Of a stretch of 64,000 nucleotides of DNA, positions 37,129 through 48,372 are shown piece by piece. Each line of letters opens with the position of its first letter. The first letter of the stretch is position 1. The notes beneath the pieces were generated by a model, which saw nothing but the letters and a program-made list of their open reading frames with translations, did no database searches and was not told the origin of the DNA. Origin of the DNA: Dermatemys mawii (lineage: Eukaryota > Chordata > Testudines > Dermatemydidae); contig ML677455.1 in assembly GCA_007922305.1 (NCBI GenBank), positions 889,021 to 953,020 on the forward strand. The letters are read 5' to 3'. Both the position numbers and the translations under genes were made by a program.

Positions 37129-38036
37129 GTGTATGCATACCTGCAGTTTTTTCCTCAATTTTGTCCACTGATGGTGCCCTGTCAGCTGCTGTGCTTGTCA
37201 GGCGGGTATTTGGTGACTCAACCCTCACACTCAGTCTATGTGCAAAACAAACAACCCCCTTCCGAGTTAGGTCCCCTGTTGGGCTGTGTATGTCAGTGCC
37301 CTCTGTTACATCTCTTTATTTGCAGCCCTATCCCTGGGCTGGATCCTCAGTCAGTCAAACAGGGCCTTATCACACTACCCTGGTTTGAGCTGTTTCTCAG
37401 CCTCTTCTGGGCTCTCTCAAATTGTCCCTGCTCTGATATGGAGCAGTACCCAAGGACTCCCTCCCGGGAGGCAAGGTCTTTGTCCTCTTTGGACTTTTCT
37501 GGCCCCAACTCTCCTGCTGGGCCATTAAAAGAGTTCAGTTCCCCTTCTGAGGTGCCTCAAAGTCCAAGCAATTTCCTCCATGACTGTTGGGGTGAACTCA
37601 GCCACCCAACTGCTCCAGGTTCCAGCCCAGGGACCCTCTAGATAGTAGCCATCTGCCACATCCCTTTAAATAAACTGCTTCACTGCTACAATTCCCTGGC
37701 CTACTTCCCCACACCTACAACACATTCTTCACCTTACCTCAGGGCCTTGTCCTGGTTGAGTCCCAGCAGCCAGCCCAGAGCTCATCTTTGTCCCCAGTCT
37801 CTACCATCATTGCTTTGTCTTAGATCCACACCATCCACACTCCTCCAGCTTCAGCAAGGAACTGAACTCATTAGGCGTCTGCAGTTCTTTTTATACTAGC
37901 CTGCTGGGCCCTGATTGGCTGCTCCCTACACCCCTCATTGGCTGCTTCCCCACTCTAGGACATTTGGAGGACTTCTCTTCTGCTTTTCTCTGAAACGGAG
38001 TGTGGTAGGAGCCCGAGGCCTCCAGGCCATCACACG
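37129..38036 (-). mobile_element. LTR-like block (solo LTR?)
   Basis: On the minus strand a promoter-like arrangement appears: CCAAT at 37937-37941 and 37914-37918, then TATAAAAA at 37888-37895 followed by gaactgcagacgcc, and an AATAAA at 37316-37321. The block is C/T-rich on +, GC-richer than its surroundings, and holds spurious open frames (37129-37641 +). I recognise the CCAAT/TATA stretch as similar to endogenous retroelement LTRs of turtles. No internal protein domains are present; boundaries are approximate. Confidence 0.5.
37888..37941 (-). promoter_or_regulatory. CCAAT/TATA cluster of the LTR-like block
   Basis: Two CCAAT boxes and a TATAAAAA box in correct order on the minus strand. 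Any transcription from it would run antisense to PKHD1. Confidence 0.45.
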
Positions 38037-40212
38037 TATCTTTTCATGCAGTGTCCCTTTCTTCACCTGTCCTCTGCCAGTTATACTAACCTCGACTGCC
38101 TGTTAGTCCACTTGTCCCATGAGCACTCGAATAAGGAGGGAGAATAATTAGCAAGTTATTTTGTTTTTAAAGTAACATTAAAAAAGAAACAACAAATAGG
38201 GTAGAATGATTCCCTAATGGGTTGATTTCTCTCTTTAGTAAAACTTGGGTGTAATTATGGAATCTTTGACTCCATGTGGAAAAAAACAACAACTTTAAAC
38301 AGTAACCAGTTCTGGGTTTTGAACCCAGGCCTGCAGTATGCCACGCAGCTGCCACTCTGCAGCTCTTTTGAGCTTCTGGAAAAGGTGGGCAGGTAAAATT
38401 CTAGCTGGCCAAGAGCTCCGGATTGGGAGCGATGTCTGGCCCCATCGACTGGCTCAAATGGAATATTTAAGCCAGAAGAAGGCACAGGAAGCTGTCTGAG
38501 CAATTAAGTGAGTTTATGGCTGACTACTGCTTTGAGATGCTGCATCTTTGCTTGCATCCTGAGTCCTGCCTTCCATCCTGTTCCTGCCCTCCTTATCCCA
38601 GATATCTATCTGCTGCTGGTTCCTGCTTACCTACCTTGTTCCAGGTCCATGCTCATATGCCCTACCTCTAATCCTTGGCCTGATCCTTGTCTCTATATTT
38701 GGCTATGTCCTCCTGGCTCTAGTTTCTGGCTCCTGGCTCGCACAGTTAAGCCTGGTTGCCCCTTCCCTGGTCCTTACAGTAACCCAAGCTGGAAACATAC
38801 TGTCCCATTCATACACACAGAGGGCACTCAAAGATGGTTCAGAATAACAGGATGTAAATGCCTGAGTTTTCTGCTATGCTAGTGTCAATCTATTGACGTC
38901 AGTGCAGTTAGTCCTGACTTACCCTAGTGCAAATGAGAGAAAATCAGGCGGACAGAGAGTGGGCTCACAGAAAACAAAAGAGTAAACTAAGAGGAAAGAT
39001 TGCTTAAAATAATTTGAAAATGATTTATTGGATGCAACATCTACCCTTGGTGTTTTCTGGTATTATTACTTTTCTTTAGTACAGCCGGGGAGGACAGTAA
39101 CTCGCTGTGGGCTAACGGTAAATTATGATCTATTGCAAAGGAGTGAGGGAAGATGTATCATAGGAGCTTGAATATGTGCCACATGCTCTCCCTGCTGCTG
39201 TGGCATGAGTTGGATCTCACTGGACATGTCTGTTTGAATGTCTGCTGGAGAAAAGGGAATGTAAAAAGTTAGCGCAAACGTCATTTAGTGAAGAAAGACG
39301 GGCAAAGCAGGGAAGTCATTGAACTGAAAGGGACTGGTGACTGCGGGCTTTGGAGTGTGTCCACTTATAAGAGTGAGGGACTGGAAGCCACTTTACCACT
39401 GATTTGGTGTGTGGCCTAAGAGTGGTGTAACTTTGCCTCTCCAAGGCCCCAAACATGCTTCCTTTGACATCAAGGGAAGATCTGTCATTGACACCATCAG
39501 GCCCAGTGGTTGGGTCTGTCTCCTTTTATCCTTCTTCTTGGGAATACCTCTAGGATCTATCTCAACAAACTGTGAGGATTAGTGAATAAATGTATGAATA
39601 AGTGGAGCTTAACATTATTTTTCCTGGAAAAAAGGAAGAGTTTTTTTATTCAAAATTTTGTTGTGGACAAAAGGTTTTAAATGCATTTTTTTCTAAATCA
39701 TATTTATTTCATTTAAAAAATGCGTTTTGAATGTTCATCTCTCTTCTGTCACTTAGTTACTCACTTGCAGGGGGGGAAGAGTGAGAAAAATAAAATAACT
39801 ACAAAAAATGAGAGCATGGGATTTTTTTTTCCTCACTTGGAATGGAACATTTTCAAAATTTCAAAAACATTCAGAAATGTGTCAGAAAATTTTCTTCAAG
39901 ATTGTATTAGCAAATAGGACAAAAAAGTCATTGTCAAAAAATTGCCATTGTTGAATAATGACAAAAAATGTCATTGTCATTGAAATCTTATTTTCAACAA
40001 CAATCTCAAAACCAAGACCTTTTAGTTTTTTAAAAAAAGTTTCTATCAGGTCTTTTGTTTAGGTACATTGGGTCAAATACTGGCTCCATTTAAATAATGG
40101 CAAATTGCCCATTGATTTCAATGGGGCCACACATTCCCCATTGCCTTTATGCAGAACCTTTCAGCAAGGATTTCAGAGTTTTATTATCCTCAGTAGGTCA
40201 TTTCCATTCTCT

Positions 40213-40492
40213 TAAGAGTGGTCTACTCTAAAAAGTGAGGTCAACTCAGCTATGTTGCTCAATGACATGAAAAATCCACACCTCTGAGCAATGTAGTTGA
40301 GCTGACCTAACCCCTGGTGTAGAAAGCACTAGGTGCATGGAAGAATTCTTCTGGTTACTTAGCTACCGCCTCTCAGTAGATGGATTACCTACGCCAATGG
40401 AAGAGTGCTTCCCATCAGCATAGGCAAGTGTCTAGACTGAAGCACTATAGTGGCACAGCTGCTGTAGTACTTCACATGTAGACAAGTCCTTA
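40213..40492 (+). mobile_element. MITE of the TCTACAC family, full length
   Basis: Begins agagtggtctactctaaa, contains gctcaatgacatgaaaaatc, taacccctggtgtagaaagc, catggaagaattcttctgg, gctaccgcctctcagtagat, and ends cttcacatgtagacaagtcc. The ends are inverted repeats. Relatives: 28367-28468, 41754-41965. Confidence 0.8.
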
Positions 40493-40525
40493 GAGGGCAT
40501 CTTCAGAGAGATACTTGTACTATAA

Positions 40526-40776
40526 CAGGGGTCGGCAACTTTCGGCACGTGGCTCATCAGGGTAATCCGCTGGTGGGCTGCGAGACATTTTGTTTATGTT
40601 TTGTTTGTCCACAGACATGGCCCCCTGCAGCTCCCGGTGGCTGTGATTCACTGTTCCCAACCAAGGGGAACTGCGGGAAGCGGCAGGCCGCAAAGATGGT
40701 CAACGTAAACAAAATGTCTCACGGCCCACCTTCAGATTACCCTGATGGGTGGTGTGCCGAAGCTTGCCGACCCCTG
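40526..40776. mobile_element. hAT-type MITE with perfect 8-bp target duplication
   Basis: TACTATAA occurs at 40518-40525 and 40777-40784. The 251-bp element starts CAGGGGTCGGCAA and ends TTGCCGACCCCTG. Its arms remain complementary for roughly 75 bp (atcagggtaatc, gtgggc, gagacattttgttta). The 8-bp duplication and CAGGGG termini are typical of hAT transposons. The open frame 40549-40821 within it is not a gene. Confidence 0.95.
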
Positions 40777-41753
40777 TACTATAACTATGTTCCCAACATT
40801 TCTTTAATGAGTCAATTTTAACTCATTAAGTCATATCCACATTAAGGTTCTGTCTAGATAAGGATCTACCTTATAGCATTGAGACAGGATTCTCAAAGCA
40901 ATGTAGAGAGATGGTATAATCAAGAGATAAAGGCAATGCCTCACTTTATTTTACTAGTTGTCCATCAACATATTATTTAAGCCATATTCAGTTCCTGACA
41001 GGCTTATTCAGGCCAGAGGCTTTTTTCAAGTGGTTTTAAAAGTCAGAATGATCAAGATATTTGTTATGTACTGGATCTGGTGCATTTCATCCAGAAGGAT
41101 CCCAGAACACCTATGTGCAGCCATCTCCTGCGCAGAACATAGCAACCCTTCAACAGCACACTGCGACGTTGCACAACAGTCCAGGATAAGAAGCAAGGAA
41201 GCAGATGATATGAAATGGAAATGTATGAGGAATTTAGATTGTTTGAATGCAATAATGTAGATTGGGATTTGGAGAGACATTTTCCATATAAATGTGTAAA
41301 GGAAAGAACAAAACAATGCAGCAAAAATGTTCAGGAAAACTGCAATAATTGTGTATAGCACTGCAATATTGTTAACAATTCAGTATTTTTTTAAATTATA
41401 GCTTAAAATGGCCATATTTTTCCAGTTGGGAAGCAATCACTAGTCTCTTGAATATATTGGCCATGGTATTCTTTCTGTTCTCTGATTTAGAGGTGGCTAT
41501 GCACACTCATCTGGCACAAACACTCATTCTCGTGAAGCTTCACAATGTTTTCATTTTCCACAAACATCCTTTTGAACAAACAAGCGTACTAGTTCAAACG
41601 TTTGCAGCAAATGAAATCAGAGGAGTGGGAAAACCATGAATTCGCTGTGACAGTGTTTGTTTTCTTAATCCAACAGATAATCACAGATACTCTTTTGTAA
41701 CATTAGTCTAGCCACTTGTATAGCTGCAAGTCAGTGAATGACTTTAGCAAATG

Positions 41754-41965
41754 CTATGTCTACACTTAAACTGCTACAATGGCACAGCTGTAGCACTTCC
41801 ATGTAGACACACTACAGCAACAGGAAGGGTGCTCCCGTTGCTGTAGTTAATACATCTCTCTGAGAGGTGGTAGCTAAGTCATTAGAACAATTCTTCCGAC
41901 CTAGCGCTAGCTACGCTTAATTACGTTGTTCAGGGGTGTGAATTTTTCATGCCTCTTGAGCAACG
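41754..41965 (-). mobile_element. MITE of the TCTACAC family
   Basis: Reverse-oriented relative of 40213-40492: atgtctacacttaaactgct, gagaggtggtagctaagtca, gaacaattcttccgacctag, ttcaggggtgtgaatttttc. Only about 125 bp upstream of exon C. Confidence 0.75.
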
Positions 41966-42088
41966 GAGCTGGGTCAAAGAAACTGAATGACTCTCCAGTA
42001 TTTTCTAAGCAACCAGATAATGTGATTTATCAAGTCCTCTTTTGTGACTGATAACTACCCAGCTCATTTCTACATGGATCATTCCTAG

Positions 42089-42296
42089 GTTGGGTGCCAG
42101 AAGTGGTGTTCACACACCTGAAGTCAGCAGCTTGTGTTAACGACACTAGGCTATTCCTAGAGGAGCCCGTTGACTGGCAGCCTGGGGATGAAGTTATTGT
42201 GAGTGGAACCGGTCCTGGAGATGCATATCGGCAAGAGGAAATTGTCACAATTGAGGCAGTGAACAACACTGAACTCTACCTTACATCACCTCTCAG
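42089..42296 (+). CDS. PKHD1: PKHD1 exon C: end of G8 domain 1
   Basis: 208 bp, phase 1 in and phase 2 out. The acceptor is cattcctag|GTTGG and the donor CTCAG|gttagt. The product begins [18 protein letters not shown], then [29 protein letters not shown] and [10 protein letters not shown]. The V-D-W-x-P-G-D-E-V motif followed by an E-E-I-V-T-I strand is the conserved signature found after G8 domains in fibrocystin-type proteins. There are two N-glycosylation sequons (NDT, NNT). It is the first of a tight cluster of exons after the 23.7-kb intron. The antisense open frame at 42030-42269 is a shadow of this exon. Confidence 0.95.
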
Positions 42297-44312
42297 GTTA
42301 GTGGGTTTTGGGGGATCCCAGCAACAGGCAGCTAACTTGGGGCTTGTCTACAAGGGAGTTTTTTCCTGATTAAGTATTTCTGGTTAACTCCTTATGTAGA
42401 TGCTCTTGTTCCAGAATAAGAGTTAATCCAGAATAGTTAATCTGCTTTACATCATTACAGATTATTTTTTCATGTGTAGAAAAACAGTCAGTAAAGCATG
42501 GGAGTCAGGATCAGGAATTGCAGCAATTCCAATATAAAGTGATGACAATACTTTATAAATACCTTTCTTTGAGAAGTTTTACAGAAACTGTGACATCACC
42601 CTGCAATGATACATTCCAGGGTGCGTCAAGAGCAAACCAAGAACCAGCCAGTGGACTTTGAACAATCTGTAGGGAGTTTTTTCATAGCAATTAAACCTTC
42701 AACACTTGTGAAAAACTCTACAACCTCAGGCACAAAACCAGCTTGTCACCCTTATTTATGATAATGACCCTCCCACACATACACACTTTCTGACGATATT
42801 TTACTGAACCCGCCTTAAAAAAATTTACTCTGAGCAGGAGAGTAGAATTTGCAAAGCTGAGTTAGGTAACATTTATTTCTTAGTAGAATGACCCAATTGG
42901 ACATTGAGCATATTTGTTTTAGTTTAATTTTCCTTTTCTTTGCCAGGGCACATGCAGCAGGGGCATTTCCAAAAATAAAAACAGTGTACACTGGACAACT
43001 CCAGTGTAATAAAAATGTTCATTCTCTTTGGATGGTGGTGACTGAGATGGCCCTGGTTTCCCAGTGCGGGTGCTCTGTGCTTCCATGATGGAGATAACAT
43101 TACAGAGTCTTATTCTCAGGTTACGAGAGGTTGATGCCCTTAAATAAATAAAATAATGTGTGGTAGGGGTGGGTATCTGTAAGACCTACATTTGGTCTCT
43201 AATCGCCTGAAAAATGCTGGCCAAGAAAACCAATATTTGAAGGCATTAGGGCCCACTATATTCTGAAGAGGGCTGGTCAACAATTTTCCAGTGAAACTGT
43301 TTTTCACTGGAAAATTGGGTTTTTGACTAAATTTTTGCTAAAAGTGTCTGTGAAAAAAATTGATTTTGTGATGGTTGTTGACTAACTAAATGCCCCAGAC
43401 CAAAATATTTTGATTTGGAAATGCCCCTACAGGGCCTCCCAGGAGCTGTAGTTTGATTGCCTCCTGCCCCTAATCTGCTGTATTCACTGGGTGCTTGGCC
43501 AAACTACATCTCCTATGATGTACCAAGGCTTGGAATTCATGTCATGCCGCACCTCCTGTCCCTAAGAGAGGAGACCATGTTGCAGCCTGGGGATGTAGTC
43601 CAACCAGGGAGCCTGGCCTAAAAAAGAGAATAGGCACGTGAAGCACTCAAACTAAAATGGTCTTGAAATACTGTGATAATATTTCCAACTGGAAGTGTGT
43701 TGGATTTTAGCTAAAATGTTTCATTATTTGAATTTCCACCAAAAATCAAAATTTTCTGTTTCCTTCTCCCCTTTTTCGACTAGCTATGTTTCTGACTAGC
43801 TTAGAGATAGGATGGAATAAATGAACAAAGCTCAGACATATAAAACAAGAACCAAAATATTACTAAACTAGTGAAGCCAGTGAGCATTTGCCAATGATTG
43901 TAAGAGCAATAGAACTGGGCCCCATACCATAATTGGCTCGTACTTTTGAAGCTCTGTCTACGTTCAGTCTATGAGCCTGATGTGAGTTTAGGGTCATAAT
44001 GAAGGGACCTGGTGGATTCAGATTTCATTTTGATTTTCTTTTCTTTTCTTTCTTTTGACATAGAACACATTGAAACCTTCTTAAACCAACCAGAGTCTTT
44101 CCATACTCCAACGCCTTTTATAATTCACAGGAATTTGCTGTCGTAGTTATGAAATAGAAGTTGGACTCAGAGCTAGACCCCGGAACGTAACAAAACTAGT
44201 TTGGACCCAGCTCTGAATTGTGAAGTTTCCATATCTAAGCTCAGGGTGAACGGATGCTTCCTGCAGACGTTCTGGCAGCCATGTTCTTGTGTCTGTTGCT
44301 GTTCTTGTACAG
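42297..44312 (+). other. intron C-D (2.0 kb)
   Basis: A possible piece of a TCTACAC-type MITE sits at about 42340-42450 (ggggcttgtctacaaggg ... tatgtagatgctcttgttcc), close behind the donor. 42450-43260 is unique sequence. 43263-43800 is a repeat; 43800-44312 shows nothing further. Confidence 0.5.
43263..43800. repeat. foldback-like repeat with GGCTGGTC ends
   Basis: Begins gaagagggctggtcaacaat and closes ccttttcgactagctatgt; the outer 100 bp is rich in ttttcac/gaaaaa words, the middle is GC-richer (gggcctcccaggagctgtag, actacatctcctatgatgt). Related ends occur at 60420-60850. Confidence 0.5.
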
Positions 44313-44470
44313 GTACCCTCACAGCTCTGGTGAAGAGTGGGTGCATGGGCAGCGCTTTGCTCTGAAAGCTGTTGTGGCATTGCTTAGCAGGAGAATTGTT
44401 GTGCGAGGAAATCTCACCAGAGAGAGAATGTCCCACCTAAGGGAGTGTGTCAAAGCAGGCGTATCAGGAG
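44313..44470 (+). CDS. PKHD1: PKHD1 exon D: linker from G8 to beta-helix
   Basis: 158 bp, phase 2 in and phase 1 out. The acceptor is ttcttgtacag|GTACC and the donor CAGGAG|gtaagg. The split codon AG|G gives arginine (PLR-Y). The product reads YPHSSGEEWVHGQRFALKA then VVALLSRRIVVRGNLTRER and a more variable tail ending in KAGVSG. The A-L-K-A-x-V-A-L-L-S-R block followed by I-x-V-x-G-N-L-T is a fibrocystin hallmark, with one sequon (NLT). Another frame also stays open here, but only this one matches the neighbouring phases. Confidence 0.93.
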
Positions 44471-45349
44471 GTAAGGAGATTCTTTGGATACAGACATGTT
44501 TAGAGGAAAAGAAAGAAATAAACGTGGTATCGTTGCTTTGACATCACATTACGGTATATCATTTTGTTAGAAATCCTTCTTAACAGAATAACTAGGAAGC
44601 TCACTCAGTACCAGGAAAGTGAATTTATCTTTCCAGACATTGTTTGACATGGAAGTATGAAGTCTCAGGAGTTGAACTGAATTTCCTCGTTATCTCGCAG
44701 ATGCATTATCCTCGTGTTGTTGTTGCAAGCCATCTTCGGAAACCCCCTACCACCTTTTTTAAATGAGCCTAAGGTGGTAAAAAAAGAGGATATATTTTGA
44801 AAATAATGTTTCCACGTACATATTATGTTAAACTTTTAATTGTGTTTACTAGTTAGTGACTTAAAGAAAATCTCCCAATCCTTTTTGTACTCTTGAGTGT
44901 CGAAGACTGAGAAGTTACTAAGTGCATTTGGAAAACCTGATCAAATAAAGATAATTGGTTTGATTTCCTCTCACTTACAGTGGGGTTTATGCCTGTATAA
45001 CTCCACTCACTTCCAGGGAGGGGTTCCTGATTCACCCAGGGGTTTCTGCATAAAAGAGAGCACAGCCACACCCCATGACTGTAATTTGGGGTGAGAATTA
45101 GGATTGCTGACTGCCCATGCTTTCCTTTAAAACTAAAATTCTGTCTCCTTTAAACTTTAGACACAAGACTTCATTTGGTACGCAGCAGCCAATTGTTGGT
45201 ACAGCGCCTTGGATTTACTCTGGCACCCAGGAATATTGTCACTGATTTGCAGTAGGAGTGGGAAGAGTGGGAGTGGTTTTATTTGTGTTAGAGTGAAGCT
45301 GTGGTTGTCAGAGGAACAACAAGAAGATGATTTGGGTGGGTGTCAGATT

Positions 45350-46160
45350 GCCTGGAGTGGCTCATGACTGTGAGTGCTGACCTCTGTGCAGACTGTCAGA
45401 AAACAGGGCGGACACCCCACTCTGGTGGTGTGTTCTGTAATTCGATTGCACCAAACCAGTAACAATTGTGAACTCCTGGATCACTTATACCAGTCTTATC
45501 ATAGAGTCACAGACAGTCCCCATAGACTCTCCAGACTATCTTGCCACCCAGACAAACTGGCCTTTGTGATAAAAGTTTAAACCAAAAATCACATCCCATT
45601 TAGGTTGCTCCAGTCCCAATGGACCAGTCACTTACCCCAGATCAGTTGGTGTCCTAGATCTTACACCAGAGATAACCCTGATAGCCAGTTCTGTAGTACC
45701 CTAACTAAAGGTTTATTAGTTAAGAAAAGGTAATGAGAGGTATTGAGATATTAAGGCAGGCAAGATATATGCACAGGTGAGTCACAGTTTGTAATTCCAA
45801 ATGGTGGCTGTGATGTGCTAAATTACCAGTTTCCCAAAAGTCTTTTCAGGGTTCCCACATAGTTTCTGGGGATCTCTGCTTTGCATCTGGTACACTTCCC
45901 TGTAAGAGTCCAAACAGGCCGGAGATGTAGGATCTTTCATGGAAGCCATACTCATAGCTTCTTCTCACAGAAAATAAGCTGTGAGAAGCCATATGAGCTT
46001 TTCCTTGGTTGACGGAGAGCGGAATGCATTTTGAGTCTTTGACCTGTGATCATCACACACAATGCCCACTTGCTTTGAAATGAGCTCTTTTCTGTTAAAG
46101 TTCTTAATTTGAATGGTGCAAGACTTCTTTCTCGTTTGATGGCTTGTTTGATGGGTTACT
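45350..46160 (-). mobile_element. LTR-like block
   Basis: I recognise words of a repeat common in turtle genomes: ggtggtgtgttctgtaattc, gcaccaaaccagtaacaatt, gtaccctaactaaaggttta, ggtggctgtgatgtgctaa. On the minus strand an AATAAA lies at the ctaataaacctttagttag stretch, as in an LTR R region. No coding domains; class uncertain. Confidence 0.4.
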
Positions 46161-46619
46161 TAATTGCAGGGGTGAATACAATGTACATGTTTGCCACTCC
46201 ATTATAACGGGATACAGATAAGTGAAAACAATGAATGTAACATCCCACTTGTTTTCATGAAGTTTAAGCACCAAATACACACTTCTAGGTTTAACAACCA
46301 CTTTTATCTGTACTAATACACAAGTGAATTGCCCTGCGCCTCTGGCATCAGCTGGCACCTTGGTTGCCGGTGTTGCAGTGGGATTTGGTCATTACATTTC
46401 TTTCTTAAAAATAAAAGAAAATAAATAAAACAGTGCTGTTAAAAGTGACCAGGGAGTGTTGGGACTGAAATTCTCTCTATAGCCTCAGAAGAGGAACAGC
46501 TTGGGGAGTGGTAGTGCAAATCTCCATATGTTACTCACCTGCGTGCCTCACGTCTGACCTGATAGAGCCATCTCTAGGGGCAAGGGGATTGTTCAGACAT
46601 GATGCCCATTTAATTCCTC

Positions 46620-46800
46620 TTTAACCTCTGCCGACAAGAGAGAGAGGTGACCTGAGTCCCAGTCACGGAGCCTGCTTCCATCTTTGACCTGGAGCAAGTT
46701 GCGATTTAACCTCTGTGTCTCACTATCCCCACTTGCCAGGTGGGGGTAATGGCCCTTCCTTATACCTCTGAGAGGTACTGTGAAGAGCTAATGTTCATAA
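46620..46800 (+). mobile_element. MIR-like CORE-SINE
   Basis: Ggtgacctgagtcccagtca, gacctggagcaagttgcgat, ttaacctctgtgtctcacta, gtactgtgaagagctaatgt. Confidence 0.65.
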
Positions 46801-47104
46801 CGAATGTTGAAGTGTTCTCACTGCAGTTTGATTCAAATACATGCGTGCCCAATTGCCCTTTCAGGAATCTGACCCAAAGTAAATCAATGTCAAATTCATC
46901 TTTCTCAGGCACAGATCTCTTTAGAACTGAACAGAAGGAGCTTATCGAAGCATAAAATGACTTCAGCTTCCTGCAGGTTTCAATATACGTCCCTCTGAAA
47001 AGGTTCGGCTCTTATTCATGGAAAGACGTGGCCTAGGACTTTGCATGGAGCATAGAGTCGCTGCAGAGCTGTGCCATTGACAGACTCTTTCTGCTGTATT
47101 TCAG

Positions 47105-47299
47105 ATGCCTCAGCATGTCTGTACAAGAGGAGTGAGAGGAAGCTAGGATCCCGGGACATGGGGGCTGCTGTTATTGTACAGGCTCTCCAGGGTGAGGACA
47201 GTAACATCCGTTTGGAAGGCGTTCAATTCCAGCACATGGGCCAAGCATTCCAGCCACACCTGAGCGCACTGACCATTGCCGGGGATGCCCGTATGAATG
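47105..47299 (+). CDS. PKHD1: PKHD1 exon E: first beta-helix segment
   Basis: 195 bp, phase 1 in and phase 1 out. The acceptor is ctgctgtatttcag|ATGCC and the donor GAATG|gtaaga. The product includes [47 protein letters not shown] and [23 protein letters not shown] followed by V-x-F-Q-x-x-G-Q-A-F is shared with mammalian fibrocystin; the alternation of short strands suits a parallel beta-helix. The open frame runs on past the donor to 47400, where it becomes MIR-like repeat, which marks the exon end clearly. The antisense frame 47143-47331 is a shadow. Confidence 0.94.
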
Positions 47300-47319
47300 G
47301 TAAGATACTGGTTAGGGCC

Positions 47320-47560
47320 CTTGCCTTGCACTTGGGAGACCTAGGTTCAATGACCTGCTTTGCAACCAATTTCCTCTGTGAGCTTGGCCAAGTCACTTAG
47401 CCTCTCTGTGCTTCAGCTCCTCATCTGTGAAATGGGGACAATAGCACTGCCCCAGCTCTAGGGGGGTATTGTCAGGGTAGAGACACTAAAGACTGTGAGG
47501 TGCCTTGGGATCTATTGATGAAAACTGTTATATAGGAAATAGGTGCTATTGAGGATTAAT
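47320..47560 (+). mobile_element. MIR-like CORE-SINE
   Basis: A well-kept copy: gcacttgggagacctaggtt, gagcttggccaagtcactta, gcctctctgtgcttcagctc, ctcatctgtgaaatgggg, ggtgccttgggatctattga. It begins about 20 bp behind the exon E donor. Confidence 0.85.
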
Positions 47561-47589
47561 ATTGATCGGAGATAGGCCCAAGAAATACC

Positions 47590-48372
47590 ATGAATTAAGC
47601 CTCCACTGATTGAACTTGGGGCATGAAAATGATCATGAAATGGTAGAGTTCGTGATTCTAAGGAATGGTAGGAGGGAGAACAGCACAATTAAGACAATGG
47701 ATTTCAGGAAGGCAGATTTTAGCAAACACAGGGAGTTGGTAGCTAAGATTCCATGGGAAGCAAGTCTAAGGGGAAAAACAATAGAAGACAATTGGCAGTT
47801 TTTCAAAGAGACATTACTAAGGATACAAGAGCAAATGTTCCCACTTCATAGGAAAGATAGGAAGGATGGCAAAAGACCACCCTGGTTTACCCAGGAGATC
47901 TAGGAGATGAAGCCTTTTCAGCATGGAAAAGAGGAGACTAAGGGGGATATGATAGAAGTATATAAAATTATGAGTGGTGTGGAGAAAGTGAATAAGGAAA
48001 AGTTATTTACTTGTTCCCATAATGTAAGAACTAGGGGCCACCAAATGAAATTAATGGACAGCAGGTTTAAAACCAATAAAAGGAAGCTCTTCTTCACACA
48101 GCGCACAGTCAACCTGTGGAACTCCTTGCCTGAGGAGGTTGCGAAGGCTAGGACTATAACAGGGTTTAAAAGAACTGGATAAATTCATGGAGGTTAAGTC
48201 CATTAATGGCTATTAGCCAGGATAGGTAAGGAATGGTGTCTGTAGTCTCTGTTTGTCAGAAGGTGGAGATAGACAGCAGGAGAGGTATCACTTGATCTTT
48301 ACCTGTTAGGTTCACTCCCTTTGGGGCACCTGGCATTGGCCGCTGTCAGTAGACTGGATACTGGACTAGGCT
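47590..48372 (+). mobile_element. CR1 LINE with reverse transcriptase region deleted
   Basis: The frame 47610-47903 is the CR1 ORF2 region between endonuclease and RT ([20 protein letters not shown], then [20 protein letters not shown] text and RPPWFTQEI). It stops and the next frame, 47907-48182, is the ORF2 C-terminus ([33 protein letters not shown]). The whole polymerase domain is missing between them. The 3' tail follows to gtagactggatactgg. Confidence 0.88.

Larger units (their letters stand above)
18421..42088 (+). other. intron B-C (23.7 kb)
   Basis: Stretches without listed elements: 18421-20084, 20561-21599, 21836-24164, 24441-24579, 24863-25870, 26481-27852, 28107-28366, 29401-30713, 31641-33449, 34290-34720, 36307-36924, 38037-40212 and 40777-41753. 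In these I see AT-rich unique or very old sequence. Notable bits are a GC-rich patch with paired open frames at 19500-19860, a C/T-rich open frame at 38508-38882 with no recognisable product, and poly-A/poly-T runs near 20800 and 29530. Confidence 0.55.
44471..47104 (+). other. intron D-E (2.6 kb)
   Basis: 44471-45349 is unique sequence; 45350-46160 is an LTR-like block; 46620-46800 a MIR-like element; 46160-46620 and 46800-47104 show nothing recognisable. Confidence 0.5.

Noticed and set aside
37129..37641. 170-codon open frame on +
   Set aside because: No recognisable domain; sits in a C/T-rich LTR-like block with further frames open in parallel.
40526..40821. 90-codon open frame on +
   Set aside because: It spans a hAT MITE and its flank; not a gene.
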